Translations under genes and position numbers: made by a program
From: Iris pallida
Taxonomy: Eukaryota > Streptophyta > Magnoliopsida > Asparagales > Iridaceae
DNA length: 64,000 bases
Reading direction: 5' to 3'
Assembly: GCA_029216955.1 (NCBI GenBank)
Contig: JANAVB010029819.1
Location: 33,337,420-33,401,419 of the forward strand
The notes under the pieces: model-generated
Database searches by the model: none
Seen by the model: only the letters and a program-made list of their open reading frames with translations
Told to the model about the DNA's origin: nothing
In this document: piece after piece, positions 23,689-34,320 of the stretch
How positions within the stretch are numbered: position 1 is the first letter of the stretch
How the letters are laid out: each line of letters begins with the position of its first letter

Positions 23689-24760
23689 AATACTTCTTTA
23701 GGAACTTGCCGTTGATGGGCAACATGAGCAAGTTTCTATTTTGTTTTGCGAGGCGGCAAGCTCCATTGGAGAATACAGCATCGATGATGAACGGGCCTTC
23801 CCACTTTGGCTGGAACTTGTCGGTGGTTTTGTGAGTCATAACCATCGGCCTCCGAACTGCCAGAACGAGATCGTCCACTTGGAATATTCTGATTTTAACC
23901 TTCTTGTTGAAGGCACCCGAAATACATGCTTGGTACAGCTCGATTCGTTGTTGAGCTAACAGGCGCTTCTCATCTAGGGCCTCCAACTCTTGTAGTCGGC
24001 GATGGTGATTATCATCTGTTGTCAACTGATAGGTGAGGGCAACGCAGAGTGAAGGGATTTGAGTCTCCAGTAGAAGAACTGCCTCACTTCCGTATACCAG
24101 AGAGAATGGTGTGTTCCCGGTGGCAGTCCGTACTGTAGTACGGTACGCCCATAAGCATTCGCCAAGCTTTTCATTCCAGTCGCATTTATTTGATGACACG
24201 AACTTCTTGAGAAGCTTGATGATTGTTTTGTTGAATGCTTCAGCCAGACCATTAGCCGTCGGGTTGTATGGTATTGAAGCAATATTTTAGATTCGGTGTT
24301 ATCGCAAAATCGATAGAAGGCGTGACTTACGAACTGCGGGCCATTGTCGTGGATAATCCTTCGGGGCAGTCCAAAGCGATAGATGACGTGATGCTTGAGG
24401 AAGCTGATCACGTTTGAAGTCTTTACTTCTGCTAGCGGAATAGCCTCCGCCCATTTGGAGAAGTAATCTGTGATTGCGAGTATGAAGCGATGTCCTCGGG
24501 ACGAAGACGGAGTGATTGGACCAATGATGTTTATCTTCCATGCTTCGAATGGCCAGGATGCCACCGTCGGATGTAGAAATTCGGATGGCTGGTGGATGAA
24601 ATCTGCGTAAACTTGACAGGCTTTGCATTTTCGTGCATAGTCTATTCCATCTGCAACCATCGTGGGCCAGTAATAGCCCATTCAGCGAAGGCGATCATGT
24701 AATTTCGGGCCAGGCTGATGGGCCCCACAGATGCCATCATGGGCTTCACGCACGGCTTCT
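23689..24760 (-). pseudogene. Tat integrase
   Basis: Joins element DNA to the chromosome. The zinc-binding part (EAHDG...GAHQ, then CKACQ) is spread over shifted frames near 24640-24760. The core reads from 24681: WPTMVADGIDYARKCKACQ, KINIIGPITP, FILAITDYFSKWAEAIPLAE, IIHDNGPQFVSHAFYRFCD. The first catalytic Asp is replaced by Asn (INIIGP; the + strand copy has MDIIGP), a G-to-A change. A frameshift near 24300 moves the rest into the frame 24199-23681, which has LGECLWAYRTT and PKWEGPFIIDA and ends naturally at KKYYA. The third catalytic residue lies in the shifted stretch. Confidence 0.9.
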
Positions 24761-24956
24761 TTGGCTTCTGTATTTGACAGACATCGAAGCAGTAATCCAT
24801 CGTATGATCGTCGATATAGCATTTTCGTCTCCGTATCATAGAAGAATCTGAGAGAACGTCTTCTGATAGAAGTGGCTTCTTTCAGATTCTCTGGCAGGAT
24901 GTCGTAGACTACGAAGTCAAAGAATGGTTGTCTCCAGTCTGGTGCTTCGTCGACAG

Positions 24957-25660
24957 TCAGCGCGGAGTAACTCTCAACACATTGACATTATTCCTGGGAC
25001 AGACCAACTCACGGCCTATGATGTCAACCAGATGATGAGCATGATTCGGTACTGCTAGGGAAGCAGCCAGGCCTGCTAGGGCATCGGCTTCAATATTTTG
25101 GAGCCTGGAAACGTGTTCTATGAAGAACCCCTCTAAGGACGAGATGATGTCAATTGCTATTTGGTGATAGGGGATCATGTCTTCATGACGCACTTCGTAT
25201 GAGCCCCGGAACTGGTTAACGATTAGCTACGAATTATCGTATGCTTCAAGGTACTCTACCCCAGCTCCTTCGTAAGTCGGAGGCCGATGACCAAAGTATT
25301 GTACTCGGCCACATTATTTGAGCAGGGCTCCGTGAGGGAATAAGCCCGATTGATCACCATCCCGGAGGGAGAAATCAGCACCACTCCGACTCCGGCGACG
25401 ATCTTGTCCTTGGGCCCAGTTCTAGAAGCGCCATCGAAGAACATTTGCCATACAGTATCGTGGGAGGCCACATTTGAATCGACGACCTCATCTGGAATCT
25501 TCTCATCTATTCTGGTTGACTCCGAACCTGGATGAGCTGCTAAAAAGTCTGCCAAAGCTTCACCTTTAACGGCCTTCTGTGGGACGAAGATCATGGGGTA
25601 GGGAGACAATAAAATCGCCCAGGTAGCGAGGCGAGAGCTGAGTGCACCTGGCTTGGTCAT
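24957..25660 (-). pseudogene. Tat second (archaeal-type) RNase H
   Basis: Degrades RNA in RNA-DNA hybrids; Tat elements carry this module besides the ordinary RNase H. Frame 25660-25256 has MFFDGASRTGP, GVGVVLISPSG and NVAEYNTLVIGL, with the first Asp and the Glu. After a break it continues in 25193-24957 with MRHEDMIPYHQIA and NIEADALAGLAAS, with the last Asp. LSSRLATWAILLSPYPM at its start is the linker typical of this lineage. It is split by a stop and a frameshift. Confidence 0.9.
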
Positions 25661-25846
25661 GAGGACCCTGAGGGTGTTAACTCTTAATACGACATGGATG
25701 GTTTGTCCCGTGACGTAGTATTACGTCTTCTGAATGGCAAACACCAGAGCAAGGCACTCCTTCTCCATGGCAGTGTATCGATGTTCCGGCCCCATCATCA
25801 TTCGGCTGAGGTAATATATAGCCTGCTCATGGCCCGCATCATTGTT

Positions 25847-26987
25847 TTACGCTAGTAAAGTACCAAGAGAATGCTCCATTGCTCGTACATAGAGCAGGAA
25901 TGGTCTTCCAGCAACCGGGGCTACCAGGACTGGAGGGTTCGATAGATATTCTTTGATACTGTCGAAGGTGTGCTGGCATTCTTTATCCCATACGAATGAA
26001 ACACCCTTCTTCATGAGGTGGGTGAATGGTTGACATCGTCCATAGAGGTTAGAGATAAACCTCCTGATGTAGGCCAGCCTCCTTTGAAGGCCTCTAAGTT
26101 CGCAAAAATTTCTCGGGGGACCCATCTCCATGATTGCCTTCGTCTTCTCAGGGTCTATGTGGATTCCCTGGACAGTAATGATAAAACCCAAGAACTTTCC
26201 GTTGGATACGCCCAAGAAGGATTTCGTGGGATTTATTTTTAAATTGTGCGCTCGTATCAGGTCGAACACCGTCCTCAGATCATACAGATGATCTTTTTTA
26301 TAGTAGCTCTTGACGGCGATGTCGTCGACGTAGCATTCTACTGTCTTGCGCAAATGGTCTCTAAAGATGACGCTTATAGCTCTTTGATAGGTGGTGCCAG
26401 CATTCTTTAAACCGAAAGGCATGACTGTGTAGCAATATGTGCCAATTGGTTTTCGGAATGATGTATGTTTTTCGTCATCAGGGAACATCTTGATTTGGTT
26501 GTACCCCGAAAAACCATCCATGAATGACATACGCTCAAAGCCGCAGGTGTTGTCAATCATGATATCTGTGATAGGGAGGGGGAATTCATCCTTTAGGACA
26601 CGCCTCATTCAGATTGCGAAAGTCGATGCAGATTCGAATCTTTCCATTCTTCTTGAGGACTGGTACTATGTTGGCGACCCAGTCTGGATGATGTTCCTCA
26701 TGGATGAAGCCGCTGGCTATCAGTTTGTTGACCTCAGCTTCAATGGCATTCTTGATGTCGGGGCGAAATCGTCGTTGCTGTTGCTTGACCTGTTTTACGT
26801 CTGGACGGATGTTGAGTTTGTGAAGTGCAACTTCGAGGTTCAGTCCTGGCATGTCTTCGTAGCTCCAGGTGAACACGTCGATGTATTCTCTGACGAGTTG
26901 TAGTAGCAATTCCCGCTCTTCTTCTGTCAGACTTTTGCTGACGAATATGGGCTTTGGAGACGACTCATCACCAAGATCGACTTGCAC
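25847..26987 (-). pseudogene. Tat reverse transcriptase
   Basis: Copies the element RNA. The N-terminal frame 26987-26586 has EYIDVFTWSYEDMPGL, HPDWVANIVPVLKKNGKIRI and CIDFRNLNEACPK. The core frame 26608-25847 has DEFPLPITDIMIDNTCGF, FMDGFSGYNQIKM, MPFGLKNAGTTYQRA, the catalytic ECYVDDIAVK (bases 26321-26332), FLGFIITVQGI and LRGLQRRLAYIRRFI. The frames overlap by a few codons, so one indel near 26600 separates them. The catalytic YVDD is intact here, unlike the + strand copy. The ordinary RNase H that should follow (25847-25660) is out of frame. Confidence 0.95.
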
Positions 26988-27137
26988 AACCTCATCTTCG
27001 GTGGGAAGCTCTCTTTGCTCGAACCGCTTCTCCTATTGCGTATCTAGCTGTTGTGCCCACGGCTCCAACTCAAAAAGTTCAGGAATGTCTTTATCTTCTT
27101 CATAGGTGTCGGCAAATGCCATATTGATGGACAAGAC

Positions 27138-27743
27138 TTATCTAAATACGTCCCCGATGCTGACATCCAAATCGGAAGTGGGTGATCCGGTTGAGTATGA
27201 ATGCCACTCGCATTCCTCATCTGAGCTTTCAGGGGTCGTTACCGGTGTAACATAACCTAGTCCACATCTGGTTTTGTTGTAATATTCCCGTGGTTTCCCA
27301 GCTGGGACAGGCAATTGTAAGGGTAATCGTCGTCCGGTGCTGTAGTTCAAGCCTGGCATAGTTTCCAGATTATACTCCTGTTTTTGCATGAGGTACTTGG
27401 ATCGGGAACTATACAGATAAAGGGGCAATCTTCCGGTATCGGGTTCGAACTCAACTTCTTCTATCCTGAAGGGATGTGGATCATTCTTTCGGTCGAAGAT
27501 GATTGGATGATCCTCTCCCTCGATTATACGATAAGCGTCTTCCACTGGAGTAAGTTGGTTTGCGGTGTAGACACTTGTCACCTGTGTGTGCAAGTGGGTG
27601 CCTATACCGTGTTCTATAGCATACATTGTACAAAGCTTATTAAGCTCTATGTAGTTCAAAGATAACTCTTTATTGATGAAATAAGGTATCTTTTCTAGTG
27701 GGATTACATCATCTGTGGATGGGACACCAGTGTGAGAAGCCAC
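27138..27743 (-). pseudogene. Tat spacer between protease and RT
   Basis: An acidic, Tyr-rich linker in the polyprotein, with YSTGRRLPLQLPVPAGKPRE, GLGYVTPVTTPESSDEE and DVSIGDVFR. The + strand Tat copy has the same segment at 33967-34320 (GVGLGYVTPPTTPERSDDE), which proves the two are related elements. No enzymatic domain. Confidence 0.75.
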
Positions 27744-27755
27744 ATACTTGGCCAG

Positions 27756-28936
27756 CTATGACTCTTCTTCATCCACCCCCTGTGTCAATGAAGACTGAGA
27801 GGATGACTTGGGCAGCTTAATCATCAGGGACTCCACAGGTGGAGCAGAACTTGGAGTTGTTGGCATACTAGCGACCCCCAGTTTGGTGCTTGGTGCTGGG
27901 CGGGGAATTGTTGGCTGGCTAGCAGTCCCCGACTTAGCGCTCGGCTGCCAATTTATTTTAGAAAGGCGAATTGTCATCGACTTAATGGAGGGGGTGAGCT
28001 CCTCTGTTTGTTGCTGGCTAGCTCTAAGCAGCTTGATTGTCAGTGCCTCTTTCGTGGGTCTTGGCGCCTGGCCAGACCTTGGCAGCCGGATTATCATCTG
28101 CCCCTCTTGTGCAAAAAGGCTGATTGTATCCTTACACAGAGTGGCTGTAAGTGGTACAGTTCTGCCAGGTTTGTGGGCATGAAGGTGGATCGTCAGAGGT
28201 TCTTCCGATCCAGTTGCCGCCTCAGTTGGAGCTTGAATATCTCCTTCGGCAAGGTGTCCTTTCGACTTCTCGTACAAGTATGAGTCGGAGTAGTAGGATT
28301 CGACCCCTTTAAAGGGATCAATGTCAGCAAATTCTATCCTCACGAAGCCGTGCTTGTCGACGTACTTGAAGTACTGGTGCAGTGTGGAGGGTACGATCAT
28401 GTAATCGTGTATCCAAGGACGTCCCAGGAGAATGTTGTAGGAAGTGTCCGCATCTATGACATAACAGGTCACTTCTGACTGAAGGTCGTCGATTTGGTAC
28501 TTCAAACGAATCTTTCTGATCGGGTAGCTTCTGCCTGAATTGAAACTGCTGATGGCGGTGCTTGTCAGTATCAGGCGATGCATTGGGATGCGCAGATGGT
28601 GTAGTAGGCTCTTCGGAATGATGCTTATGGAAGAACCAGGATCAATATGCATCTGATCCACCTTGATATCGCTAATGTACCCAGTATAGTACAGAGGGCG
28701 ATCGTACAGGTTGGTCTTGATAAGCATATCCGGCAGAGTGAAGACGATGTTGGGCATTGCGCCCGTGTAAGCGCTATCCTGGAGATCTGCAGGCGAGCTT
28801 CCCCAGTGAGATTGGACTGAGCCAGATATACGTCGGTGTTCTGGAGTGCCTCGCTTAGTACGACGTGAACATTTTTGGAGAGTCTCAGGAGTTCGTATAG
28901 CGATAATTTGGTCGGTGTGTTAGCCAATTGTGCCAA
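27756..28936 (-). pseudogene. Tat protease region
   Basis: An aspartic protease that would cut the polyprotein. Frame 28936-28625 opens with the Tat linker LANTPTKLSLYELLRLSKN. After a frameshift, 28757-27756 has DVKVDQMHIDPGSSISIIPK (active site DPGSS, where DSGAS or DTGSS is usual), NILLGRPWIHDYMIVPSTLH and YFKYVDKHGFVRI. The C-terminal part is Ser/Thr/Pro-rich with three similar blocks (TIKL/TIRL/MIKLPKS), possibly a local repeat. The Pro in place of Ser or Thr in the active-site triplet occurs in some plant Tat proteases, so I do not take it as damage. Confidence 0.82.
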
Positions 28937-29110
28937 GATGTCGAAGTTGTAGGGCCTCTCTAGCCCATGAGGCGTCTCTCTTCGGAGCGGCTTATCAAAG
29001 TGAGTCTCCTTCGGCCTAGGCTTGTCGGTCGTCGACGGCTGAGAAGGTCCTGGGGCATCAGCAGCTGTCGGCTGATGATCTTCAGCCGAGTTACCCGGTG
29101 GAGGTTGGAT

Positions 29111-29452
29111 TTATGTGTCGGATCGGGTAACAACAGCAGTAGCTTCTTCGACTTCGGCCGAGATTGTACGGCATGATTTGACTTTCCTACTCTTCTTCTT
29201 ACTGGTGGAGGAAGGTACGGACTGAGTCACTTCAGGTACCAGGTCCGGATGGACCCATATGACCTCCCCTCGTGATGTGGTAAGGGGTACTAGACCAGCA
29301 GCCTGGTCTCGAGGAGGTGGAAGATTAGCGACCTCTATTTTTGCTCTGGGGACGGGTACAACTCCATCTTGAGTCTTTGTCGGAGGGAAGCTGTCAAATT
29401 GTACTGACACCATGTTGGCTGCTACGGTCACCTCTTCGAAACCAATGGCCAA
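29111..29452 (-). pseudogene. Tat polyprotein segment between gag and protease
   Basis: Frame with FPPTKTQDGVVPVPRAKI and a basic end SKKKSRKVKSC. It follows the gag zinc knuckle after a stop at 29474. No known domain. It is placed here because it is collinear with the polyprotein. Confidence 0.5.
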
Positions 29453-29473
29453 GGCCTTAGAATCGATGAGATG

Positions 29474-30541
29474 CTAGATGTATCGCTTCAGTTGATAGCA
29501 GTCTTGTGTAGCATGGTGGACATAGCGATGGTAGTGGCAGTACTTGGGGCTCTCTATTTCTGCAGGACAAGGTTTACGCCTTGGAGGAGGGAGCTGAATT
29601 CGACCTCCTTGTATGAGCATGTCCAAGATGGGCTTGACATGGCCGTCCTCGAAGAAATAGGTCATCTGAGGCCACTGCTTCTCTGCTGGCTTCGGTTCAG
29701 GCTTCGAAGCTGTGTCGACCACCATAGCTTGTTTGCCCTTGTTGTGTCGATTATTGGAGGGGTTACCACCATTGTTGATGTTGGTGTTAGGGCGTTTGCC
29801 CTTGTCCTCTCCTTCCGAGACGTGCAATTCCAGTTGGCGAGCTTTCTTCAACTTGTCTTCTGTGCTAGTGGCACTGATGATGAACGTCTTCCAATCCTTA
29901 AACTGACTTTCGCCCATCCAGAAGCTGATTGTGAAAAGTAGCCTCTTTTGGCAAATTTCAATTAAGGAGGAATCAGGGTTACCGGAAGGCAACTTCATCG
30001 CGGTTTGACGAAACCGCTCGATATAGCTCCTTGTCAGCTCCTTTTCTCCCTGGACAACATCCATGAGGGTGGATATTGTCACGTCTTGTCCTACTTCGTA
30101 GAACCTCTCCAGGAATATATATTTGAAGCCAGTGAAGGAATGGATGCAGTTGTTCGACAAGTTGCGGTACCAGTCGAAGGCGACACCTTCCAACGCTCCA
30201 ATGAACAACCGTGTAAGGATGGCATCGTCATGAGGCAGATAGTCGGTTGTGACTTTGAAGTAGGTGATGTACCGGCTTGCAGATGTCTTTCCATCATATG
30301 GATTGATGTTAAATAGTTTATATCTTGGTGGGAAGGGCACATCTCTCCATGCAGCAGGATATGGTTGTCGTATCCTGAGGTCCTGGTAGTTTTTTCGGGC
30401 GTGGAACATGGCCCGGAGCTCCTGGACCTCTCTTCTTGCCTCCCTAGCCTCATCTGCAGCGGTGGGAGTCGATATTTCAGGAGGATTATCACCCGAGTTT
30501 GGTGCGGCTGAGTTCGAGTCTGCATTGGCCGCGGGTCCCAC
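29474..30541 (-). pseudogene. Tat gag: capsid and zinc knuckle
   Basis: Forms the particle that packages element RNA. The region has VQELRAMFHARKN, then the capsid core FNINPYDGKTSASRYITYF, GALEGVAFDWYRNLSNN, FLERFYEV and YIERFRQTAM, then a basic linker and the Tat-type knuckle YCHYHRYVHHATQDCYQLK, where the usual CCHC spacing is altered as in other Tat elements. It starts out of frame with ORF1: a one-base deletion near 30543 separates them. Stops at 29474 and beyond detach it from protease. Confidence 0.93.
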
Positions 30542-30542
30542 G

Positions 30543-32442
30543 TTTGTTTGGCCAAGTGTTCTTCCTTGCAGAGTTGGAAGGCCGCTTTGATCTCGTCCAC
30601 GGATTTGACCAAGGTAAGAAGTATGGCTTCCAGAGTGTCGATGCGTTGGCGATCACTAGGACCATCTTGGTTGATGTCCGTCATGAATACCATCCTTACA
30701 TGAGGAGAGATGGAAGGAACGGTGGAGGACGCGCCCTCCGAGTCATATCCTTGTACAGAGAAATCGTCAGGATATGTAGGAATGTTCTCCTCTGGTTCGA
30801 ACTCAAAATGAGTGGTACCCCCAACTTCAAAGCTTGCCTCGTCTTGAGAGTTATGGACGTCGTCGAGGACGTCAGGATCTGCTACGTCCGTTGGGTGAAT
30901 CGTTTCCTCTGGATTATCTTCTTGGAACACCGGATTATTGTGGATATTTGGAGGAGTGCTACCCCCGGCTCCAGAGCCTCCCAGAGATGTGGACGACGAA
31001 TCTCTAAATGTGGCAGATTTCGTCTTTGAGCGGGTACCTTGGTAAACTCCTCTTGTAACGGTGGTAGACAACCGTTTAGAAGAGAGTTTCTTGGTTAAGC
31101 CGATTGAGATTTTTGGACTGGAGGCATTTGTTTTCCTCCCTCTCCCGCTGCCAGGAATCTTCAGAGCAGAATTGCACGAGACGACGAGAATTGTCTCGTC
31201 TTCTGAGCTTGGATGTTGCAGCCGTTGGAAGACGGACTGCCGGTCTTCTTGTACTGCCTCCTTATTGCAGCAGCAGTTGACAATGACTTGGGTGCAGTGA
31301 TGTCCCCGAAAGGACTCTCTGCACACCGAGTCTTCGTCTCTTTCCTTACGTTTGTACAGAATTACGTTGCACAAGTCACCCGTTTTGTGGGCCCGGGAGT
31401 TCTGAGCATATGAGTGTGTTGGCATCCTACCTGCTCCCTGATGTGGGGGTAGTATGAGTACTTGCCCCTGATCATTGTTGGGAGACTCTTGATAACTGTC
31501 CCATTCGTTGGCCGCCGGGGGCTGGACACGGATAGTTTTATACAACTTTCCATCAGGGGCTTGCGTAATAGCCAACGGGACGCCCTGATAGTCAGAAGTT
31601 GGGACAGCTGTCTGAGCTCGACGAGCCCGTGCTGCCCGAGACTTCTTCCTTCTAGCACCTAAGAGTGCATAGTAGGAGGAGTCCACAGAGACTGGCACAT
31701 GAGAGCATCTGGGGTCAGGATCGCCTGAGAGGCGGTCGAAGACTGACCGTGAGCCGCATGGAGCAGATAGTATGCGGCTGGGTTTGGTGGCCGTACAGGC
31801 TATCTGCATGCGGCTGGCATGTCTGGCCGCATGACCCTTCTGTATGCGGCCAGGAGCGATGGCCACATAAGCAGTCTGTATGCGGCTCGCCGTCGTGGCC
31901 GCATGAGCAGTCTTTATGCGGCTGGCAGTCGTGGCCGCATGAGCCTCCTTCATGCGGCTGGAAGTTCTGGCCGCATTAGCCTCCTGTATACGGCTGGCTT
32001 CTGTGGCCGCATGAGTTTTCATGTCGCTGACGCCCTTATGCGACTTCTTCTTGGACTGCACAGAGTTCCTCTTTGCCCCTGCAAGTCCAGTATCGTAGTA
32101 TTTTCCTCTGCCGGACTTAGGGACAGCAGAGTCCTCTATGGCCTGAAGTGGGGCCGCATGAGAGTTTTCTCTGCCATCTTGAGCAACAAAGAGTACTTCT
32201 TCGAGAGTTTGGGAAGAAGCGAATGATTTGGGTCTCCACTCCCTGCGGGCCTTCTTTGTGCAGGCTCGCCACTGGACCGGGCCAGCGCTCCCGTCGGAGA
32301 GCATTTCTTTAAATGCCTGCTGGTCGAACCGGGCGACCAGCATCTGTTGAGTGGAGCCAAGTTTGGCTGCGTCCGATTGCGTCACCAACTCCTCAGCCGT
32401 GGAGAAGTTAGTCCCCAGCAGAGTCGCCATCGTGTTTGCCAT
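30543..32442 (-). CDS. Tat ORF1 (N-terminal extension of gag), function unknown
   Basis: About 630 codons open from ATG at 32442 to the frameshift near 30543, which once ran into gag, so ORF1 and gag formed one protein of about 990 residues. Visible parts: an N-terminal segment MANTMATLLGTNFST; a 12-residue repeat (residues about 140-225) rich in His, Ala, Arg; SVFDRL and SVFQRL motifs, each followed by an acidic stretch; a Cys triplet VNCCCNK conserved with 22957-23518; a basic Ser-rich segment; an acidic C-terminus before gag. No enzymatic motif. Tat elements are known to carry extra ORFs upstream of gag, with unproved roles. No stop in 630 codons is notable beside the broken pol. Confidence 0.75.
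31771..32022 (-). repeat. 36-bp (12-codon) tandem repeat within ORF1
   Basis: Unit starts at 31771, 31807, 31843, 31879, 31915, 31951 and 31987 are exactly 36 bases apart. Each codes a variant of HAATTASRIKTA. On the + strand most units have ATGCGGC and, 11 bases later, its complement GCCGCAT, so each unit can form a hairpin. The core GCCGCATG recurs in this element's LTR at 33190-33950. Confidence 0.93.
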
Positions 32443-32550
32443 TGATTGTAAAAGTGCAGAACAATTTTATAGGAGGACTGAACTTAGACTCACAATACAA
32501 ACTCGCTCGTACAAAGAAAGCCTAGGAATGAAAACCTAGGTACACCAATC
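32443..32550 (-). other. Leader between LTR and ORF1 of the - strand Tat element
   Basis: It begins near ATTGGTGTACCTAGG, which resembles ATTTGGTGTAGCCC after the LTR of the + strand Tat copy at 41610, so this may be the primer-binding site. The edges are approximate. Confidence 0.45.
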
Positions 32551-32778
32551 TAAGTATGATTATTTATTTTTGATTCTGGGGGTGACAGTAGAGGCACGGG
32601 AAAGCGACGGCAGCTCTGCCTTACTCCTTAGACGATCGGACGTAGCCTTGGCTCTGATGAAGAAATGCTCTCGGAATGTGTGGAAAGACTCTTCTGTGCG
32701 TGCCTTTGTCTCTCTGTATGTCCAGCCGAGGGGGTTTTCTCTCTCTCTTCCTCCTTTCTGCAAGGGAATGGCACCTTG

Positions 32779-32790
32779 CTATTTATAGGA
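32779..32790 (-). promoter_or_regulatory. TATA box of the - strand Tat LTR
   Basis: TCCTATAAATAG on the - strand, about 340 bases upstream of the ORF1 start codon and about 215 bases upstream of AATAAA at 32563-32568. Transcription would start near 32755. Confidence 0.75.
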
Positions 32791-33009
32791 GTGGGGTGTG
32801 ATCTTTAGGGTTTACAATAATTGCCCATTGAAAAGTCGGCGGTTTGGGGATTAATTACCATTTTTCTTGATCCTGTTTTGTTGGCAATTAATCTGGGCCG
32901 TTAATCTTGATTGCAACAAATCTGGGCAATTAATGTTGATTGCGCCAAATTCGTATGGGCAATAAATATTGATTGCCACGAATCTTCATGACAAGCTCGG
33001 ATCTCCTGC

Positions 33010-33556
33010 CACGTGTTCAATCTGCTTGATTGTAATAAATCTGATTTGATCCGGGTAATTATGATGATTGCACAAAATCTGGTTGTTGGGATTTGTTGAT
33101 AAATCTTGATTGATTTGATGCCACGTGTCCAACCATCATTATACTGCGAGCCGTAGGGACACGGAGGAAACTGATCTTCTGTCACGTGTCTTAACCGCGA
33201 GCCGCAGGGACAGTGTGTCTTGACAAAGCCGCATGAGGGTGGCTTCTCAGGATTTGAACCGCATGAAGGTGGCAGCCACATAGGTATGGCCTCCGAAATC
33301 TGAGCCGCATGAGGGTGGTTTCCAACTAAACCGCATAAGGCTGGACACGTGTCAAGGCCGCATGGGCGTGGCCTCTCAGTATTTGAGCCGCATGGAGATG
33401 GTCCCCATGATCCGAGCCGTATGAGAGTAGCGGTCGTATGGGGGTGGCTTCTCAGGATCTGAGCCGCATAGAGATGGTCCCCATCATCCGAGCCGCATGA
33501 GAGTAGCGGCCGCATGGGGGTAGCTTCCAACTGAACCGCATAAGGCTAGCCACGTG
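33010..33556 (-). promoter_or_regulatory. Cluster of five CACGTG G-boxes in the Tat U3
   Basis: CACGTG at 33010-33015, 33122-33127, 33183-33188, 33346-33351 and 33551-33556, mostly as CACGTGTC or its complement, 220-770 bases upstream of the TATA box. G-boxes bind plant bZIP and bHLH factors. With flanking GCCACGTGTC they resemble ABA-response elements. A role in induction is inferred only. Confidence 0.6.
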
Positions 33557-33955
33557 TCAAGGCTGCATGGAAGACTTTGGGATTTGATGGATCATGCCAG
33601 CTATGAAAATTTTCTTTGTTTCCCTAGGAGCACGCCTTTATGTCAGAGTCATCATTGCAGCTTTATGTCAGAGCTGTCAGTCCACCTTTATGTCAGAGCC
33701 GCCCTGTTATGTCATAGCATTAAATGAGGACGCTGCTTGATGGCTAGCTATAGATGTGAACCGCATAGGACTACGTGGCATTGAATAAGGCCGCTACATA
33801 GAGCCGCATGGAGCTATAGGGATTTCGGAGCCGCATGAAACTCTAATGCACTTATGAGCCGCATGGAACTTCTAATGAACTTTTGAGCCGCTAGAACTCT
33901 AATGAACTTTTGAGCCGCATGAAACTCTCCTAGTCTTGAGCCGCATAGGATTTTC
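33190..33955. repeat. GAGCCGCATG repeats in the Tat U3
   Basis: The motif GAGCCGCATGAG/GGAG and variants recur about 25 times at irregular spacing. Longer blocks are duplicated: about 75 bp at 33384 and 33459 (each with GGTCCCCAT and TGAGAGTAGCGG), and about 45 bp at 33308 and 33528 (CCAACT...ACCGCATAAGGCT). Near the left end, units GAGCCGCATGAAACTCTAAT follow each other closely. Confidence 0.88.
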
Positions 33956-33966
33956 TGTTTATTTCT

Positions 33967-34320
33967 ATGCTTCTATACGGTCGAGGACGACGGTTGCCAA
34001 TACGACACTTTGCTCCTCCCGGCAAACCCGAAAACTACTATCAACGAAGCGGTGTTGGTTTGGGTTATGTCACTCCTCCAACAACTCCCGAAAGATCAGA
34101 TGATGAAGCATATTATTATTCTCATTCTTCTGATTCCTCCCTCTGGGACTCAGACTCCAGCATTGGCGACATATTCAAAGCAACTCTGTCCGTCAACATG
34201 GTTTTCGTTGACCAAATTACAGACGATGTCCAATCAATCGAGCTCGAACAATGGGCTCAAAAGATGGACACTAGGTGGGAGCTATGCTTCAAACAACGTG
34301 AACCACCTACCGAAGATTAA
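33967..34320 (+). pseudogene. Tat spacer before RT
   Basis: GRGRRLPIRHFAPPGKPENY, GVGLGYVTPPTTPERSDDE, then SSIGDIFKATLSVNMVFVD and a Glu-rich end. It matches the spacer of the - strand copy. It ends with TAA at 34318 before the RT leader. The upstream protease is missing. Confidence 0.75.

Larger units (their letters stand above)
23520..33960 (-). mobile_element. Ty3/gypsy Tat-lineage retrotransposon, 3' part truncated
   Basis: From right to left: LTR with TATA box and poly(A) signal, leader, a long ORF1 fused to gag, protease, RT, RNase H with a second archaeal-type RNase H, and integrase. The order, the ORF1 and the second RNase H are Tat features. Its region beyond integrase and its 3' LTR are lost at about 23520, and its 5' LTR is cut at about 33960 where an opposite Tat copy starts. 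It cannot be active, because frameshifts separate most domains. Confidence 0.92.
32551..33960 (-). repeat. 5' LTR of the - strand Tat element, upstream end missing
   Basis: Promoter LTR of the ORF1-gag-pol unit. On the - strand: a repeat-rich U3 (33960-32800), the TATA box CCTATAAATAG at 32779-32790, a pyrimidine- and purine-rich transcribed part, and the poly(A) signal AATAAA at 32563-32568. The U3 start is cut where the + strand Tat copy begins (about 33960-33966). No second LTR of this element is in the window. Confidence 0.78.

Noticed and set aside
30520..30560. Programmed frameshift between ORF1 and gag
   Set aside because: No slippery heptamer in the correct phase. A one-base deletion is simpler.
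31665..32226. + strand frames over the ORF1 repeat (Cys/Gly/Trp-rich repeat proteins)
   Set aside because: Shadow of the 36-bp repeat, which is in frame in all phases. ORF1 on the - strand is collinear with gag.
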